Origin: an uncultured Flavobacteriales bacterium
Lineage (GTDB): Bacteria; Bacteroidota; Bacteroidia; Flavobacteriales_G; Salibacteraceae
NCBI GenBank assembly: GCA_943788725.1
Contig: CALSRJ010000006.1
Span: 124,001 to 188,000, forward strand
Direction: 5' to 3'
DNA: 64,000 nt
Part shown: piece after piece, positions 35,501 through 43,433 of the stretch
Numbering within the stretch: position 1 is the stretch's first letter
Layout: every line of letters starts with the position of its first letter
Position numbers and translations under genes: made by a program
Notes under the pieces: model-generated
The model's input: the letters and a program-made list of their open reading frames with translations, nothing else
Database searches by the model: none
What the model was told of the DNA's origin: nothing

Positions 35501-35673
35501 CTTTAGACTTGTTTTCTGAAATTAGTTTGAATAAAACGGTTGGAAAAGGAAGAGGTGAACCAGGGTCACTCTAGTTCAGAACTATAGTTCGATTTGGACC
35601 TCTTCCCATTCATCATGAGTCTTCGAATAGAAATTTAGGGATAGAGCCCTATTATCAAGGAGTTGAAGTAAGC
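35501..35673 (+). ncRNA. Putative IS110 bridge RNA region, copy 2
   Basis: Stem 1: GGAAGAGGT (35548-35556) with ACCTCTTCC (35598-35606). Its loop holds GGTCACTC (35564-35571), equal to the left target GGCCACTC apart from one wobble-compatible base, and AGTTCGA (35586-35592), the exact reverse complement of the right target TCGAACT. Downstream ATAGAAATT (35627-35635) matches the element's own right end ATAGAAATC. It is followed by stem TAGGG (35636-35640)/CCCTA (35647-35651) and AAGGA (35657-35661), the reverse complement of the left-end TCCTT. This is the layout of target and donor loops in IS110 bridge RNAs. No transcript evidence. Confidence 0.65.
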
Positions 35674-36726
35674 ATGATGTTCCAACCATTCGTAAACTTA
35701 ACACACAAAATTATGCATGAAGACAAGATTTTCATTGGTGCTGATGTAAGTAAACTTACCATTGATTTTACGCTCCTTTTGAATGATCAAGTTGAGCACC
35801 AGTGTGTAGAAAACACTGTAGCTGCCCTCTCTTCTTACTTGAAGGCTGTAAAACGTCGCTTTAAGGTCAAGGACGCTTCTATCTACCTAGGCATTGAGAA
35901 TACAGGCCGTTACAGTTGGCCTGCATTACGCGCGTTTAGCTGCGGTGAATTGAAGTTACACCTACTCTCTCCGCTTCACTTGAGTAAAAGTCAAGGACTG
36001 GTTCGCGGTAAATCTGACCTTGTCGATAGTCAGCGTATTGCTCGCTTTTTGAAAAAGAACCTTGATGAGCTATCGCTTTATCAAAAGCCACGCGAAGTCA
36101 TTGAAGAACTATCTCTTCTACTTGCTCGAAGAAATAAGCTCCAAAAGCTTATCAAAGCCGAGTCAGCAACCATAGAAGAGATGGGTCAGGTGAGTAAGGG
36201 CAGGGTAAGATCCTTCATTATAGCAGATAGTAAAAAGTCAGTTCTTGCATTGAGGAAACGGCTTCAAATGGTTGAACTTCAAATCGAAAATCTTATCGCT
36301 GAAGATCAAGACCTCAAACACAAGGTCAAACTCTTAATGAGCATTTCTGGGGTAGGTAAAATCCTTAGTTGGTATCTATTGGTTAAAACCAATGAGTTCA
36401 AAAACTTTGATGACCCAAGAAAGTTAGCCTGTTTTGCCGGTGTGGCACCATTCCAGCATACATCAGGTACTTCCGTTCGAGGTCGAACAAGGGTATCGAG
36501 CTTTGCCGACAAAACACTTAAACGTATCCTTCACCTTGCTGCACTCAGAGTCACACAAATGAAAGGAGAGTTGGGAGAATACTACCGAAGAAAAGTGGAA
36601 GAAGGAAAGAATAAAATGGCCGTTATTAACGCGTTGAGAAACAAAATCATACACAGAATCATGGCCGTAATCCGTGAGGATAGACCCTACCAAATCAGAG
36701 AAAAAAATACTTTGCTAGTGTCATAG
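35674..36726 (+). CDS. IS110-family transposase (DEDD recombinase), copy 2
   Basis: Differs from copy 1 by only three noticed residues. D24, E75, D115, D118 and Ser264 are all present, and the E-N-T-G and GVAP motifs have the usual residues. However, residue 225 is Ser in ISGVG where copy 1 has IPGVG. An AAGGAG ribosome-site-like stretch 11 bases before the first ATG is also the predicted donor-guide 3' half. The later ATG at 35713 (MHEDKIFIG) is an alternative start that would lengthen the RNA region to about 212 bases. Confidence 0.92.
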   Translation: MMFQPFVNLTHKIMHEDKIFIGADVSKLTIDFTLLLNDQVEHQCVENTVAALSSYLKAVKRRFKVKDASIYLGIENTGRYSWPALRAFSCGELKLHLLSPLHLSKSQGLVRGKSDLVDSQRIARFLKKNLDELSLYQKPREVIEELSLLLARRNKLQKLIKAESATIEEMGQVSKGRVRSFIIADSKKSVLALRKRLQMVELQIENLIAEDQDLKHKVKLLMSISGVGKILSWYLLVKTNEFKNFDDPRKLACFAGVAPFQHTSGTSVRGRTRVSSFADKTLKRILHLAALRVTQMKGELGEYYRRKVEEGKNKMAVINALRNKIIHRIMAVIREDRPYQIREKNTLLVS

Positions 36727-36731
36727 AAATC

Positions 36732-37117
36732 GAACTGACAAAGGAATAGCTACTGGCAGCTGGCATATGATTCGGTAATCATAAACAAATCTTCTTAAGG
36801 ACTTTCTAACGTGCAGAGAACGCAGTTGTAGTTGAAGTTCCTCAAATTGAGAAGCTCCACGCATCTTTCGTCTTTAATCCTTGCGCACCAATCCCCATTC
36901 CCTCATTCACTTTTCACTTTCCACTTTCCACTTTCCACTTTTCACTTTTCACTTTTCACTTTTAGTTTTTAGTTTTTAGTTTTTCATTCTCCCAATCCCC
37001 AATCCCCATCAAAGCGAAGCGAAGACCCCCCCAAAGAAACCCTGCCCAAAATCAGTTCTTCACTTCCCCTTTCCATAGGTCTGAAATCCTATTTTTACCG
37101 CCACAAACGAAGCCCCT
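36732..37117. other. Non-coding gap between IS110 copy 2 and paaE
   Basis: No gene seen. The first about 170 bases are unrecognised; then comes a heptad array, CCCAATCCCC repeats and a seven-C run at 37026-37032. The last about 60 bases form the paaE leader, with a TATTTTTA word that is only a weak promoter match. Confidence 0.6.
36908..36984. repeat. Heptad tandem array: (CACTTTY)8 (AGTTTTT)3
   Basis: Eleven contiguous 7-base units: eight CACTTTT/CACTTTC followed by three AGTTTTT, exactly 77 bases. The reverse complements AAAAGTG and AAAAACT make up the heptad part of the dispersed elements at 13,670 and 49,760, so this is the same repeat class in the opposite direction. Confidence 0.9.
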
Positions 37118-38200
37118 ATGCCGAAGTTCCATTCCCTGAAAGTGCGTGACGTCAGAAAAGAAACGGAAGATGCCGTTTCAGTATCCTTTGACGTGCCGGA
37201 AGATTTGAAAGAAGAGTACTCCTTTATTCAAGGACAGTACCTCACCTTCAAGAAAGAACTGAACGGCGAAGAGATCAGGAGGAGCTACTCCATCTGCCGA
37301 AGCCCGCTGGACAATGACCTTAGGGTGGCTATTAAAAGGGTAGAAGACGGATTATTCTCGACCTACGCAAACGATCAACTGGAAGTGGGTGATGTCTTGG
37401 ACGTCATGACGCCCCTCGGTCGCTTTTACACCCCTATCGATCCAGACAATGAAAAGCATTACGTAGCCTTCGCCGCTGGAAGCGGTATCACACCTGTGAT
37501 GGCGCACATGCGCACCGTATTGGCAATGGAGCCAAAGAGCGAGTTCACGCTGATCTTTGGCAATAAATCGACGAGCAGCATCATCTTCAAAGAAGAGATC
37601 GAAGACCTCAAAAACGAGTACATGGACCGTTTGCGGGTCTACCATGTACTGAGTCGTGAGCAAAACGAATTCCCCTTGCTTTTCGGACGGATTGACGAAG
37701 AGAAATGCAACACGTTCATGAAGTATTTCATCCAACCGGAATCCATCGATGAAGTGTTCGTGTGCGGCCCTGCCCCACTCATTGAAAGCGTAAGAAAGGT
37801 GATGAGTGAAGCGGGAATCGACCGAAAAAAAGTGCATTTCGAACTCTTTGCATCGCCCCAGCAACTCGCCGAACGCGAAGGTTACGCGAAGCCTAAACGT
37901 GAGAAGAAAGAAGGATTTCAAGCCAACGTTCAAATCATTTTGGATGGAGTGGCTACCGACTTCACAATGGATTCTGAAGACTCCAACATCCTAGATGCGG
38001 CCTTAAAAAATGGTGCCGACCTCCCCTTTGCTTGCAAGGGCGGTGTGTGCGCGACTTGTCGTGCAAAATTGGATGAGGGCAAGGTAGAGATGGAAGTAAA
38101 CTATTCACTCGAACCCGACGAACTCGAACGAGGCTTCATACTTACGTGTCAATCGCACCCGACCACCGAAAAAGTGGTAGTGAACTTCGACGAAGTATAG
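37118..38200 (+). CDS. paaE: 1,2-phenylacetyl-CoA epoxidase reductase subunit PaaE
   Basis: Electron-transfer subunit passing electrons from NADPH through FAD and a 2Fe-2S cluster to the PaaA di-iron site. The FAD-binding barrel has RRSYSICRSP, the NAD-binding domain has FAAGSGITPVMAHMR and FVCGPAPLIE, and the C-terminal plant-type ferredoxin domain has ACKGGVCATCRAKL plus a distal Cys in LTCQS. The 360 residues match PaaE. It is separated from paaA by the IS and is in the opposite orientation. Confidence 0.92.
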   Translation: MPKFHSLKVRDVRKETEDAVSVSFDVPEDLKEEYSFIQGQYLTFKKELNGEEIRRSYSICRSPLDNDLRVAIKRVEDGLFSTYANDQLEVGDVLDVMTPLGRFYTPIDPDNEKHYVAFAAGSGITPVMAHMRTVLAMEPKSEFTLIFGNKSTSSIIFKEEIEDLKNEYMDRLRVYHVLSREQNEFPLLFGRIDEEKCNTFMKYFIQPESIDEVFVCGPAPLIESVRKVMSEAGIDRKKVHFELFASPQQLAEREGYAKPKREKKEGFQANVQIILDGVATDFTMDSEDSNILDAALKNGADLPFACKGGVCATCRAKLDEGKVEMEVNYSLEPDELERGFILTCQSHPTTEKVVVNFDEV

Positions 38201-38278
38201 CCTTCCCGCTTCGAAAATCTTTCTGGACTTCTGGATTTTTAGCTCAGTCTGTACATCTTTGCCCAAATCTTCTGATTG

Positions 38279-39232
38279 ATGAGTGACACGCGAATTTTAG
38301 TGATCGGAGCCTGCGGACAAGTCGGCACCGAATTGGTTGAAGAGCTGGCTAGCAGGTTCGGCAAGGACCGGGTCATCGCATCCGACATCCGTGCAGAAGC
38401 ATCCTTTGATGTTCCCTATATTCAATTGGATGTGATGGACCGAGAGCGCGTTCGAGAAGTGGTGGTGGACAACAACGTGACCGAGGTCTATCACCTTGCG
38501 GCGTTGCTCTCTGCAACCGCTGAGCAGAATCCTGAGTTTGGATGGAAGCTGAACATGGACGGATTGTTCTCCATCCTTGACCTCGGAAAAGAAGGCATCC
38601 TCAAGAAGATTTTTTGGCCCAGTTCGATTGCGGTTTTCGGTCCAACCACTCCGCGTCACAACACCCCTCAACGCACCATTATTGAGCCCACAACCGTTTA
38701 CGGCATTTCGAAATTTGCCGGTGAACGATGGTGTGAATACTACCATGCCCGATGGGGCGTAGACGTGCGCAGTGTGCGTTATCCAGGGCTGATCGGCCAT
38801 AAGTCATTGCCCGGAGGAGGAACCACCGATTACGCGGTAGATATTTTCCACCAAGCATTGAAGCAAGGAAGCTATGAATGCTTCCTCAGTGCCCAAACAG
38901 CACTGCCGATGATGTACATGAGCGACGCCGTCAAGGCCACCATTGACATCATGCAAGTGCCATCCGAACAGGTTAAAATCCGATCGAGCTATAACATTTC
39001 TGCGATGAGTTTTGATCCGGCTGGAGTGGCTGCGGAGATTGAAAAACACCTTCCTGATTTCAACATTTCATACGCTCCAGACTTTCGACAAGCCATCGCC
39101 AACAACTGGCCGGCATCCATTGATGATGCTGAGGCTCGTGCAGATTGGGGGTGGCAACACACCTATGACCTTCCGTTAATGGTAGATGACATGTTGAAAA
39201 ACCTTCGGAACAAATTGGAAGTTTCGGCGTAA
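38279..39232 (+). CDS. L-threonine 3-dehydrogenase, short-chain (extended SDR) type
   Basis: Oxidises L-threonine to 2-amino-3-oxobutyrate. NAD loop VIGACGQVGTELVEELA, conserved EVYHLAALLSATAEQNP, active-site segment SSIAVFGP and YGISK catalytic motif match the SDR-type threonine dehydrogenases of psychrophilic Flavobacteria and Cytophaga. A close alternative is another NAD-dependent epimerase, but the ALLSATAE and LPGGGTTDYAVDIF stretches favour threonine dehydrogenase. Start at ATG 38279 (a TTG precedes it). Confidence 0.88.
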   Translation: MSDTRILVIGACGQVGTELVEELASRFGKDRVIASDIRAEASFDVPYIQLDVMDRERVREVVVDNNVTEVYHLAALLSATAEQNPEFGWKLNMDGLFSILDLGKEGILKKIFWPSSIAVFGPTTPRHNTPQRTIIEPTTVYGISKFAGERWCEYYHARWGVDVRSVRYPGLIGHKSLPGGGTTDYAVDIFHQALKQGSYECFLSAQTALPMMYMSDAVKATIDIMQVPSEQVKIRSSYNISAMSFDPAGVAAEIEKHLPDFNISYAPDFRQAIANNWPASIDDAEARADWGWQHTYDLPLMVDDMLKNLRNKLEVSA

Positions 39233-39329
39233 TGTTATGACCGCTTTTAGGACGATTTCAATAAGTCAATCAATCTTGGAAATAAGTTTATCTTTTCGCC
39301 CGTTTTCGTACAGCAGACCAAGCACACTT

Positions 39330-40208
39330 ATGATCAGAACGATACTCTTCGCGGCACTACTATTCATTGGAACTGGGCTTTTCGCTCAGAACGAAACCAA
39401 TGCTGAAGGACGGCGTGTAGGTTATTGGAAGGTAACCGCCGCTGACGACCCAAAAGCGGGGTATTCTCCTGACGCTTTGGTGGAAGAAGGTAAGTATGAG
39501 GTCGGAAGAAAAGTCGGGGTTTGGAAAGCGTATTTCCCCTCTGGGAAAATAAAAAGTGAGATCACGTACATCACGGGCCGACCCAAAGGACCGTACACCA
39601 CCTACTACGAAAACGGTCAGATCGAAGAGAAGGGAAATTGGAGCCTCAACAAGAACCAAGGCAAGTTCACCCGCTATTACGAGAACGGTCAGGTACAGCA
39701 AGACTTCACATTTGATGACACGGGAAAGCGCAACGGAGCGCAGAAATATTTCTACGAAAACGGTCAGTTGATGATTGAAGGAAATTGGAACGGCGGTAAG
39801 GAAGATGGAGAGGTCAAAGAATACTTCGAGAATGGTGAAGTGAAATCAGTACGCGTATTCAATGGAGGAAAGATGGACGCGGCCCAATCTACCTTTAAGA
39901 AGCCTTCGACCCCCGCAGCTGCTCCCAAGACAGAGCCCGAGCCTGTAAAGGTCGATGACAAAGCCAAGACTACGGTAGCTGTTGCAAAAGCAGAAGCGAA
40001 TCCCAACATTGGCTATTTCGACGGCAATGGACAGCACACCTTGTACAACAAGAACCGTCAAATTTCACAGAAAGGACTCTTCCAAAGCGGTCGTTTGAAA
40101 GACGGGAAGGTGTACCGATATGACGACAATGGCATCCTTCAGACCATCGAGATGTACAAGAATTTCCGCTACGTCGGAGATGGTGTCATCACCGCTGACA
40201 TGAGGTAA
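39330..40208 (+). CDS. Exported MORN-like/YwqK-type repeat protein
   Basis: Start at ATG 39330 gives a clean signal peptide ending GLFAQ. The body carries five or six YxxNGQ-type repeats (TYYENGQIEEKG, RYYENGQVQQD, YFYENGQLMIEG, EYFENGEVKS), the MORN_2/YwqK motif. A Pro/Ala/Lys-rich linker (about residues 190-230) leads to a last repeat pair. It is often labelled an antitoxin by similarity to YwqK; nothing here supports a toxin-antitoxin role. Probably a periplasmic or outer-membrane-associated structural protein. Confidence 0.75.
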   Translation: MIRTILFAALLFIGTGLFAQNETNAEGRRVGYWKVTAADDPKAGYSPDALVEEGKYEVGRKVGVWKAYFPSGKIKSEITYITGRPKGPYTTYYENGQIEEKGNWSLNKNQGKFTRYYENGQVQQDFTFDDTGKRNGAQKYFYENGQLMIEGNWNGGKEDGEVKEYFENGEVKSVRVFNGGKMDAAQSTFKKPSTPAAAPKTEPEPVKVDDKAKTTVAVAKAEANPNIGYFDGNGQHTLYNKNRQISQKGLFQSGRLKDGKVYRYDDNGILQTIEMYKNFRYVGDGVITADMR

Positions 40209-40299
40209 CCCCTCACCAACGGCTTTCAAGGATATCATCCACGCATTTTTTTGCTCCTCCTTTCCGTCTATTCAGATGGAAGAACTCGCTCCCAGCAAG

Positions 40300-40307
40300 T
40301 ATCTTTG
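40300..40307 (+). promoter_or_regulatory. Putative -7 element (TATCTTTG) of cysS
   Basis: TATCTTTG matches TAnnTTTG, 21 bases before the chosen cysS ATG, giving a short normal leader. It excludes the upstream in-frame ATG at 40251. No clear -33 TTG. Confidence 0.45.
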
Positions 40308-40328
40308 CCGCTTTGCGAACAGAACGTC

Positions 40329-41798
40329 ATGGAAAATTCATTGCAGCTTTACAATACCCTCTCGAGTAAAAAAGAACCGTTTGAACCGATCAAACCACCC
40401 TTCGTGGGCTTGTACGTTTGCGGCCCAACGGTATACAGCAATGCACACCTCGGCAACGGCCGCACCTTCCTTTCTTTTGACCTGATCAATCGCTACCTGC
40501 GTCACCTCGGCTACAAGGTGCGCTACGTCCGTAACATTACCGACGTAGGACACATCACTACGGACGTAGACGACGGCGTAGATCGCATTGGAGAGCAAGC
40601 GCGCCTGGAGCAATTAGAGCCCATGGAGATCGTACAGAAGTACACCCTGGACTTCCATGAAATCATGGCTAATCTGAACCTACTCCCACCCGATATTGAA
40701 CCAACGGCGACCGGTCATATGATCGAACAGATCGAGATGATCAAGACGATTTTGGAGAAAGGTTTTGCCTACGAATCAGACGGCAACATCTACTTCGATG
40801 TGCAGGCCTATAAGGAGAAGTACAACTACGGAGAGCTGAGCGGAAGAAACGTAGAAGAGTTGTTCAGCAATACACGGACACTTGACGGCCAAAGCGAAAA
40901 ACGCTTCTTTGCCGATTTCGCACTATGGAAAAAGGCCTCGCCAGAACACATCATGCGCTGGCCTTCCCCGTGGGGATTAGGATTTCCAGGCTGGCACCTC
41001 GAGTGCTCATCCATGAGTACCAAGTACTTGGGCGAGCAATTCGACATCCACGGCGGTGGAATGGACCTGAAATTTCCGCACCACGAATCTGAAGTCGCCC
41101 AAAACACAGCCTGCAGCGGTCACGGTCCTGCGAAGTATTGGGTACACACCAACATGCTGACTTTCGAAGGATCGAAGATGTCCAAGTCATTGGGCAATTC
41201 CATTCTTCCCAACGAACTTTTCACTGGTGAGCACCCTTTGTTAAAGCGAGGATTTCACCCGATGGTGGTGCGGTTCTTTATGCTGCAAGCACACTATCGC
41301 AGCACCTTGGATTTCTCCAATGAAGCATTAGAGGCGGCAGAAAAAGGCTACCAACGTTTGATGGCAGGCGTTAAGATATTGAGCGCACTTCCCGTTTCAG
41401 ACTCCAGCGACGTAGACGTGGCGGGACTCAAGGCAAAGTGCTATGCGGCGATGAACGACGACTTCAACAGTCCTGTGCTGATTGGGAACCTTTTCGACGC
41501 AGTGAAGATGATCAATTCGGTTGCCGAAGGTCGCTTGAAGATCACGGCCGAAGACAAGACCAACTTGCAAGAGCTAGTACGCGGATTTGTAGATGAGGTA
41601 CTTGGACTCAAAGGCATTGAAGACACCAACGACGGCGGTATGATTGAAGGGTTGATGGACTTGATCCTCGACGTTCGAGCGCGGGCTCGGGCAAATAAAG
41701 ATTGGGGCACTTCTGATGCAATACGCGATCAATTGGTGGATCTGAAAATTGTAGTGAAAGACGGAAAAGATGGAGCGACATGGGAAGTAAAGGGTTGA
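40329..41798 (+). CDS. cysS: Cysteinyl-tRNA synthetase
   Basis: Charges tRNA-Cys. The zinc/HIGH region is YVCGPTVYSNAHLGNGRTF; WHLECSSMSTKYLG and FPHHESEVAQ carry further zinc ligands; the KMSKS loop is EGSKMSKSLGN. Start at ATG 40329 (MENSLQLYN) gives 489 residues, normal for the family; it fits the promoter position. The stop overlaps the following lipoprotein gene by 19 bases. Confidence 0.96.
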   Translation: MENSLQLYNTLSSKKEPFEPIKPPFVGLYVCGPTVYSNAHLGNGRTFLSFDLINRYLRHLGYKVRYVRNITDVGHITTDVDDGVDRIGEQARLEQLEPMEIVQKYTLDFHEIMANLNLLPPDIEPTATGHMIEQIEMIKTILEKGFAYESDGNIYFDVQAYKEKYNYGELSGRNVEELFSNTRTLDGQSEKRFFADFALWKKASPEHIMRWPSPWGLGFPGWHLECSSMSTKYLGEQFDIHGGGMDLKFPHHESEVAQNTACSGHGPAKYWVHTNMLTFEGSKMSKSLGNSILPNELFTGEHPLLKRGFHPMVVRFFMLQAHYRSTLDFSNEALEAAEKGYQRLMAGVKILSALPVSDSSDVDVAGLKAKCYAAMNDDFNSPVLIGNLFDAVKMINSVAEGRLKITAEDKTNLQELVRGFVDEVLGLKGIEDTNDGGMIEGLMDLILDVRARARANKDWGTSDAIRDQLVDLKIVVKDGKDGATWEVKG

Positions 41799-42790
41799 TC
41801 AAAATCGCTGCCATGGCAGCGGTCATCCTGCTTCTTGAAGCGTGCGGTGGAGAAGAACGTAAAATAGAGCCACCCGTTCAGCAAGCTCCAAAACCGGCTG
41901 TACAACTCAAGGCAACGCCAGCATTCAGTGGGGATTCAGCATATGCCTTTGTTCAACGACAAGTAGATTTCGGTCCACGCGTCCCCAATAGCAAAGAGCA
42001 TAAGGCATGCGCCCAATGGTTGACATCATCGCTCGAACGCTTCGGCTTGGAAACTCTAGTTCAAGAAGCTACGGTGACAGCGTACAACGAAGAAAGACTT
42101 GAGATTTACAACATCATGGGCAGGTACAATCCTACCGCCCAGAAGCGAATTTTACTAGCCGCCCATTGGGATACTCGTCCGTACGCCGATCGGGGCAATG
42201 TAGATAAAAACAAACCCATTGACGGTGCGAATGATGGCGGAAGCGGCGTTGCTGTGCTGCTTGAGTTAGCACGTGCCATTCACGCAGATTCCATGTCGCC
42301 GGAAATCGGCTTTGACATCCTCTTCCTCGATGGCGAAGACTATGGCAAACCCGAATCATCGATGATTGGAAAATCGAACGACTCTTGGTGCCTTGGATCG
42401 CAGTATTGGTCTAGTAACATTCCCATCGAAGGCTACGCACCCGAGTACGCCATTTTGCTGGATATGGTAGGGGCCTCAGATGCCGTCTTTCCAAAAGAAG
42501 GTGCTTCCGTTTATTACGCGCCGCAGGTGGTAGAAAAAGTATGGTCGATTGCGCAAGCCATGGGACACCGAGGTTACTTCTCTGCCATCAACGGTAATCC
42601 GCTCATCGACGATCATATTTACCTGAATAAGATCGCAGAAATCCCTACGATCGACATCATTCACTACGACATGCTGCGTTCCGATTTTGGTTCCTTTCAT
42701 CATACCCATGATGACAACATGGACATCATCGACAAAGGCACCCTGAAGGTGGTAGGCGATGTGGTCATGCAAGTGATCTATCAGGAATGA
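41780..42790 (+). CDS. M28-family zinc lipoprotein, glutaminyl-peptide cyclotransferase-like
   Basis: Lipoprotein (lipobox LLEAC, Cys at about 22) with an M28/glutaminyl-cyclase fold. Metal-site residues: His in LLAAHWDTRPYAD, Asp in DGANDGGSGVAVL, Glu in FLDGEDYG, and HHTHDDNMD near the C-terminus. The HWDTRPYAD-DGANDGGSG pattern is that of glutaminyl cyclases, which form N-terminal pyroglutamate on exported proteins. In Bacteroidota this follows signal peptidase cleavage before Gln, and several signal peptides in this window end in A-Q. An aminopeptidase role is the alternative. Four-base overlap with the PAP2 gene. Confidence 0.83.
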   Translation: MGSKGLIKIAAMAAVILLLEACGGEERKIEPPVQQAPKPAVQLKATPAFSGDSAYAFVQRQVDFGPRVPNSKEHKACAQWLTSSLERFGLETLVQEATVTAYNEERLEIYNIMGRYNPTAQKRILLAAHWDTRPYADRGNVDKNKPIDGANDGGSGVAVLLELARAIHADSMSPEIGFDILFLDGEDYGKPESSMIGKSNDSWCLGSQYWSSNIPIEGYAPEYAILLDMVGASDAVFPKEGASVYYAPQVVEKVWSIAQAMGHRGYFSAINGNPLIDDHIYLNKIAEIPTIDIIHYDMLRSDFGSFHHTHDDNMDIIDKGTLKVVGDVVMQVIYQE

Positions 42791-43368
42791 GGCATTGGTT
42801 CCTCCTTCTGTGCACTGCGATTTCCTTATCTCTTCAAGGACAAAATATCGATATCGATTTGCTGCAAGGAGCCAACGCACATCGACCCCAAGGCCTCGAC
42901 CCCACATTTCAGTTCATTACCCAATCGGCATCACCCCTTAGTGTGGCTGCTCCTATTGCCGTATTTACCGCCGGCGTACTAAAAAAAGACACCAACTTGG
43001 CGAGGAACGGCATCATGATCGGCGGTGCAATGGCCGTTTCCGCCGGTACCACATTGCTCTTAAAATATTCGATCGATCGCCCTCGACCTTTCGAAACCTA
43101 CTCCTTCATCGTCAAGCTATCCGATGCAGGATCTCCTTCCTTCCCGTCTGGCCACACCTCTAACGCTTTCGCCACCGCCACCTCTCTCTCTTTGGCCATT
43201 CCAAAGTGGTACGTAACGGCGCCCGCCTTGCTCTGGGCCTCGGCCGTTGGGTATTCACGGATGCACCTCGGTGTGCACTATCCAAGCGACGTGCTGGTCG
43301 GAGCTGCCATTGGTGCTGGATCGGCCTTTTTGAGTCACTATCTCAACCGGCGACTTTTCCGCAAGTAA
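42787..43368 (+). CDS. PAP2-family phosphatase
   Basis: Exported or membrane phosphatase (193 residues). N-terminal signal ending near SLQGQ; phosphatase motifs KYSIDRPRPF, FPSGHTSNAFA and SRMHLGVHYPSDVLVG match KxxxxxxRP, PSGH and SRxxxxxHxxxD. Likely substrate is undecaprenyl diphosphate or a lipid phosphate. It overlaps the upstream gene by four bases. Confidence 0.88.
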   Translation: MRHWFLLLCTAISLSLQGQNIDIDLLQGANAHRPQGLDPTFQFITQSASPLSVAAPIAVFTAGVLKKDTNLARNGIMIGGAMAVSAGTTLLLKYSIDRPRPFETYSFIVKLSDAGSPSFPSGHTSNAFATATSLSLAIPKWYVTAPALLWASAVGYSRMHLGVHYPSDVLVGAAIGAGSAFLSHYLNRRLFRK

Positions 43369-43433
43369 ATCGTCCGTTTCCGTAGCCCAGCTTTGCTTTC
43401 ATAAGGCTATATTTCGGCAAATTTCCCGCTGAC

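Larger units (their letters stand above)
35499..36731 (+). mobile_element. IS110-family insertion sequence, copy 2 (about 1.23 kb)
   Basis: Same element as copy 1 in the opposite orientation. TC occurs at both junctions (35499-35500 and 36730-36731), flanked by GGCCAC on the left and GAACTGACA on the right, exactly the halves of the target in the dispersed repeat. To the right only about ten bases of the target remain before unrelated sequence. It separates paaA from paaE. Confidence 0.85.

Noticed and set aside
13736-36731. Composite transposon formed by the two IS110 copies
   Set aside because: IS110 moves as single circles with bridge RNA, and the DNA between is ordinary core genome (gpsA, uvrC, T9SS protein and others).
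36908-36984. CRISPR-like array
   Set aside because: Units are seven bases with no spacers; no cas genes anywhere in the window.
39330-40208. Toxin-antitoxin system (YwqK antitoxin label)
   Set aside because: The protein is exported and consists of MORN-like repeats; no toxin-like partner gene is adjacent.
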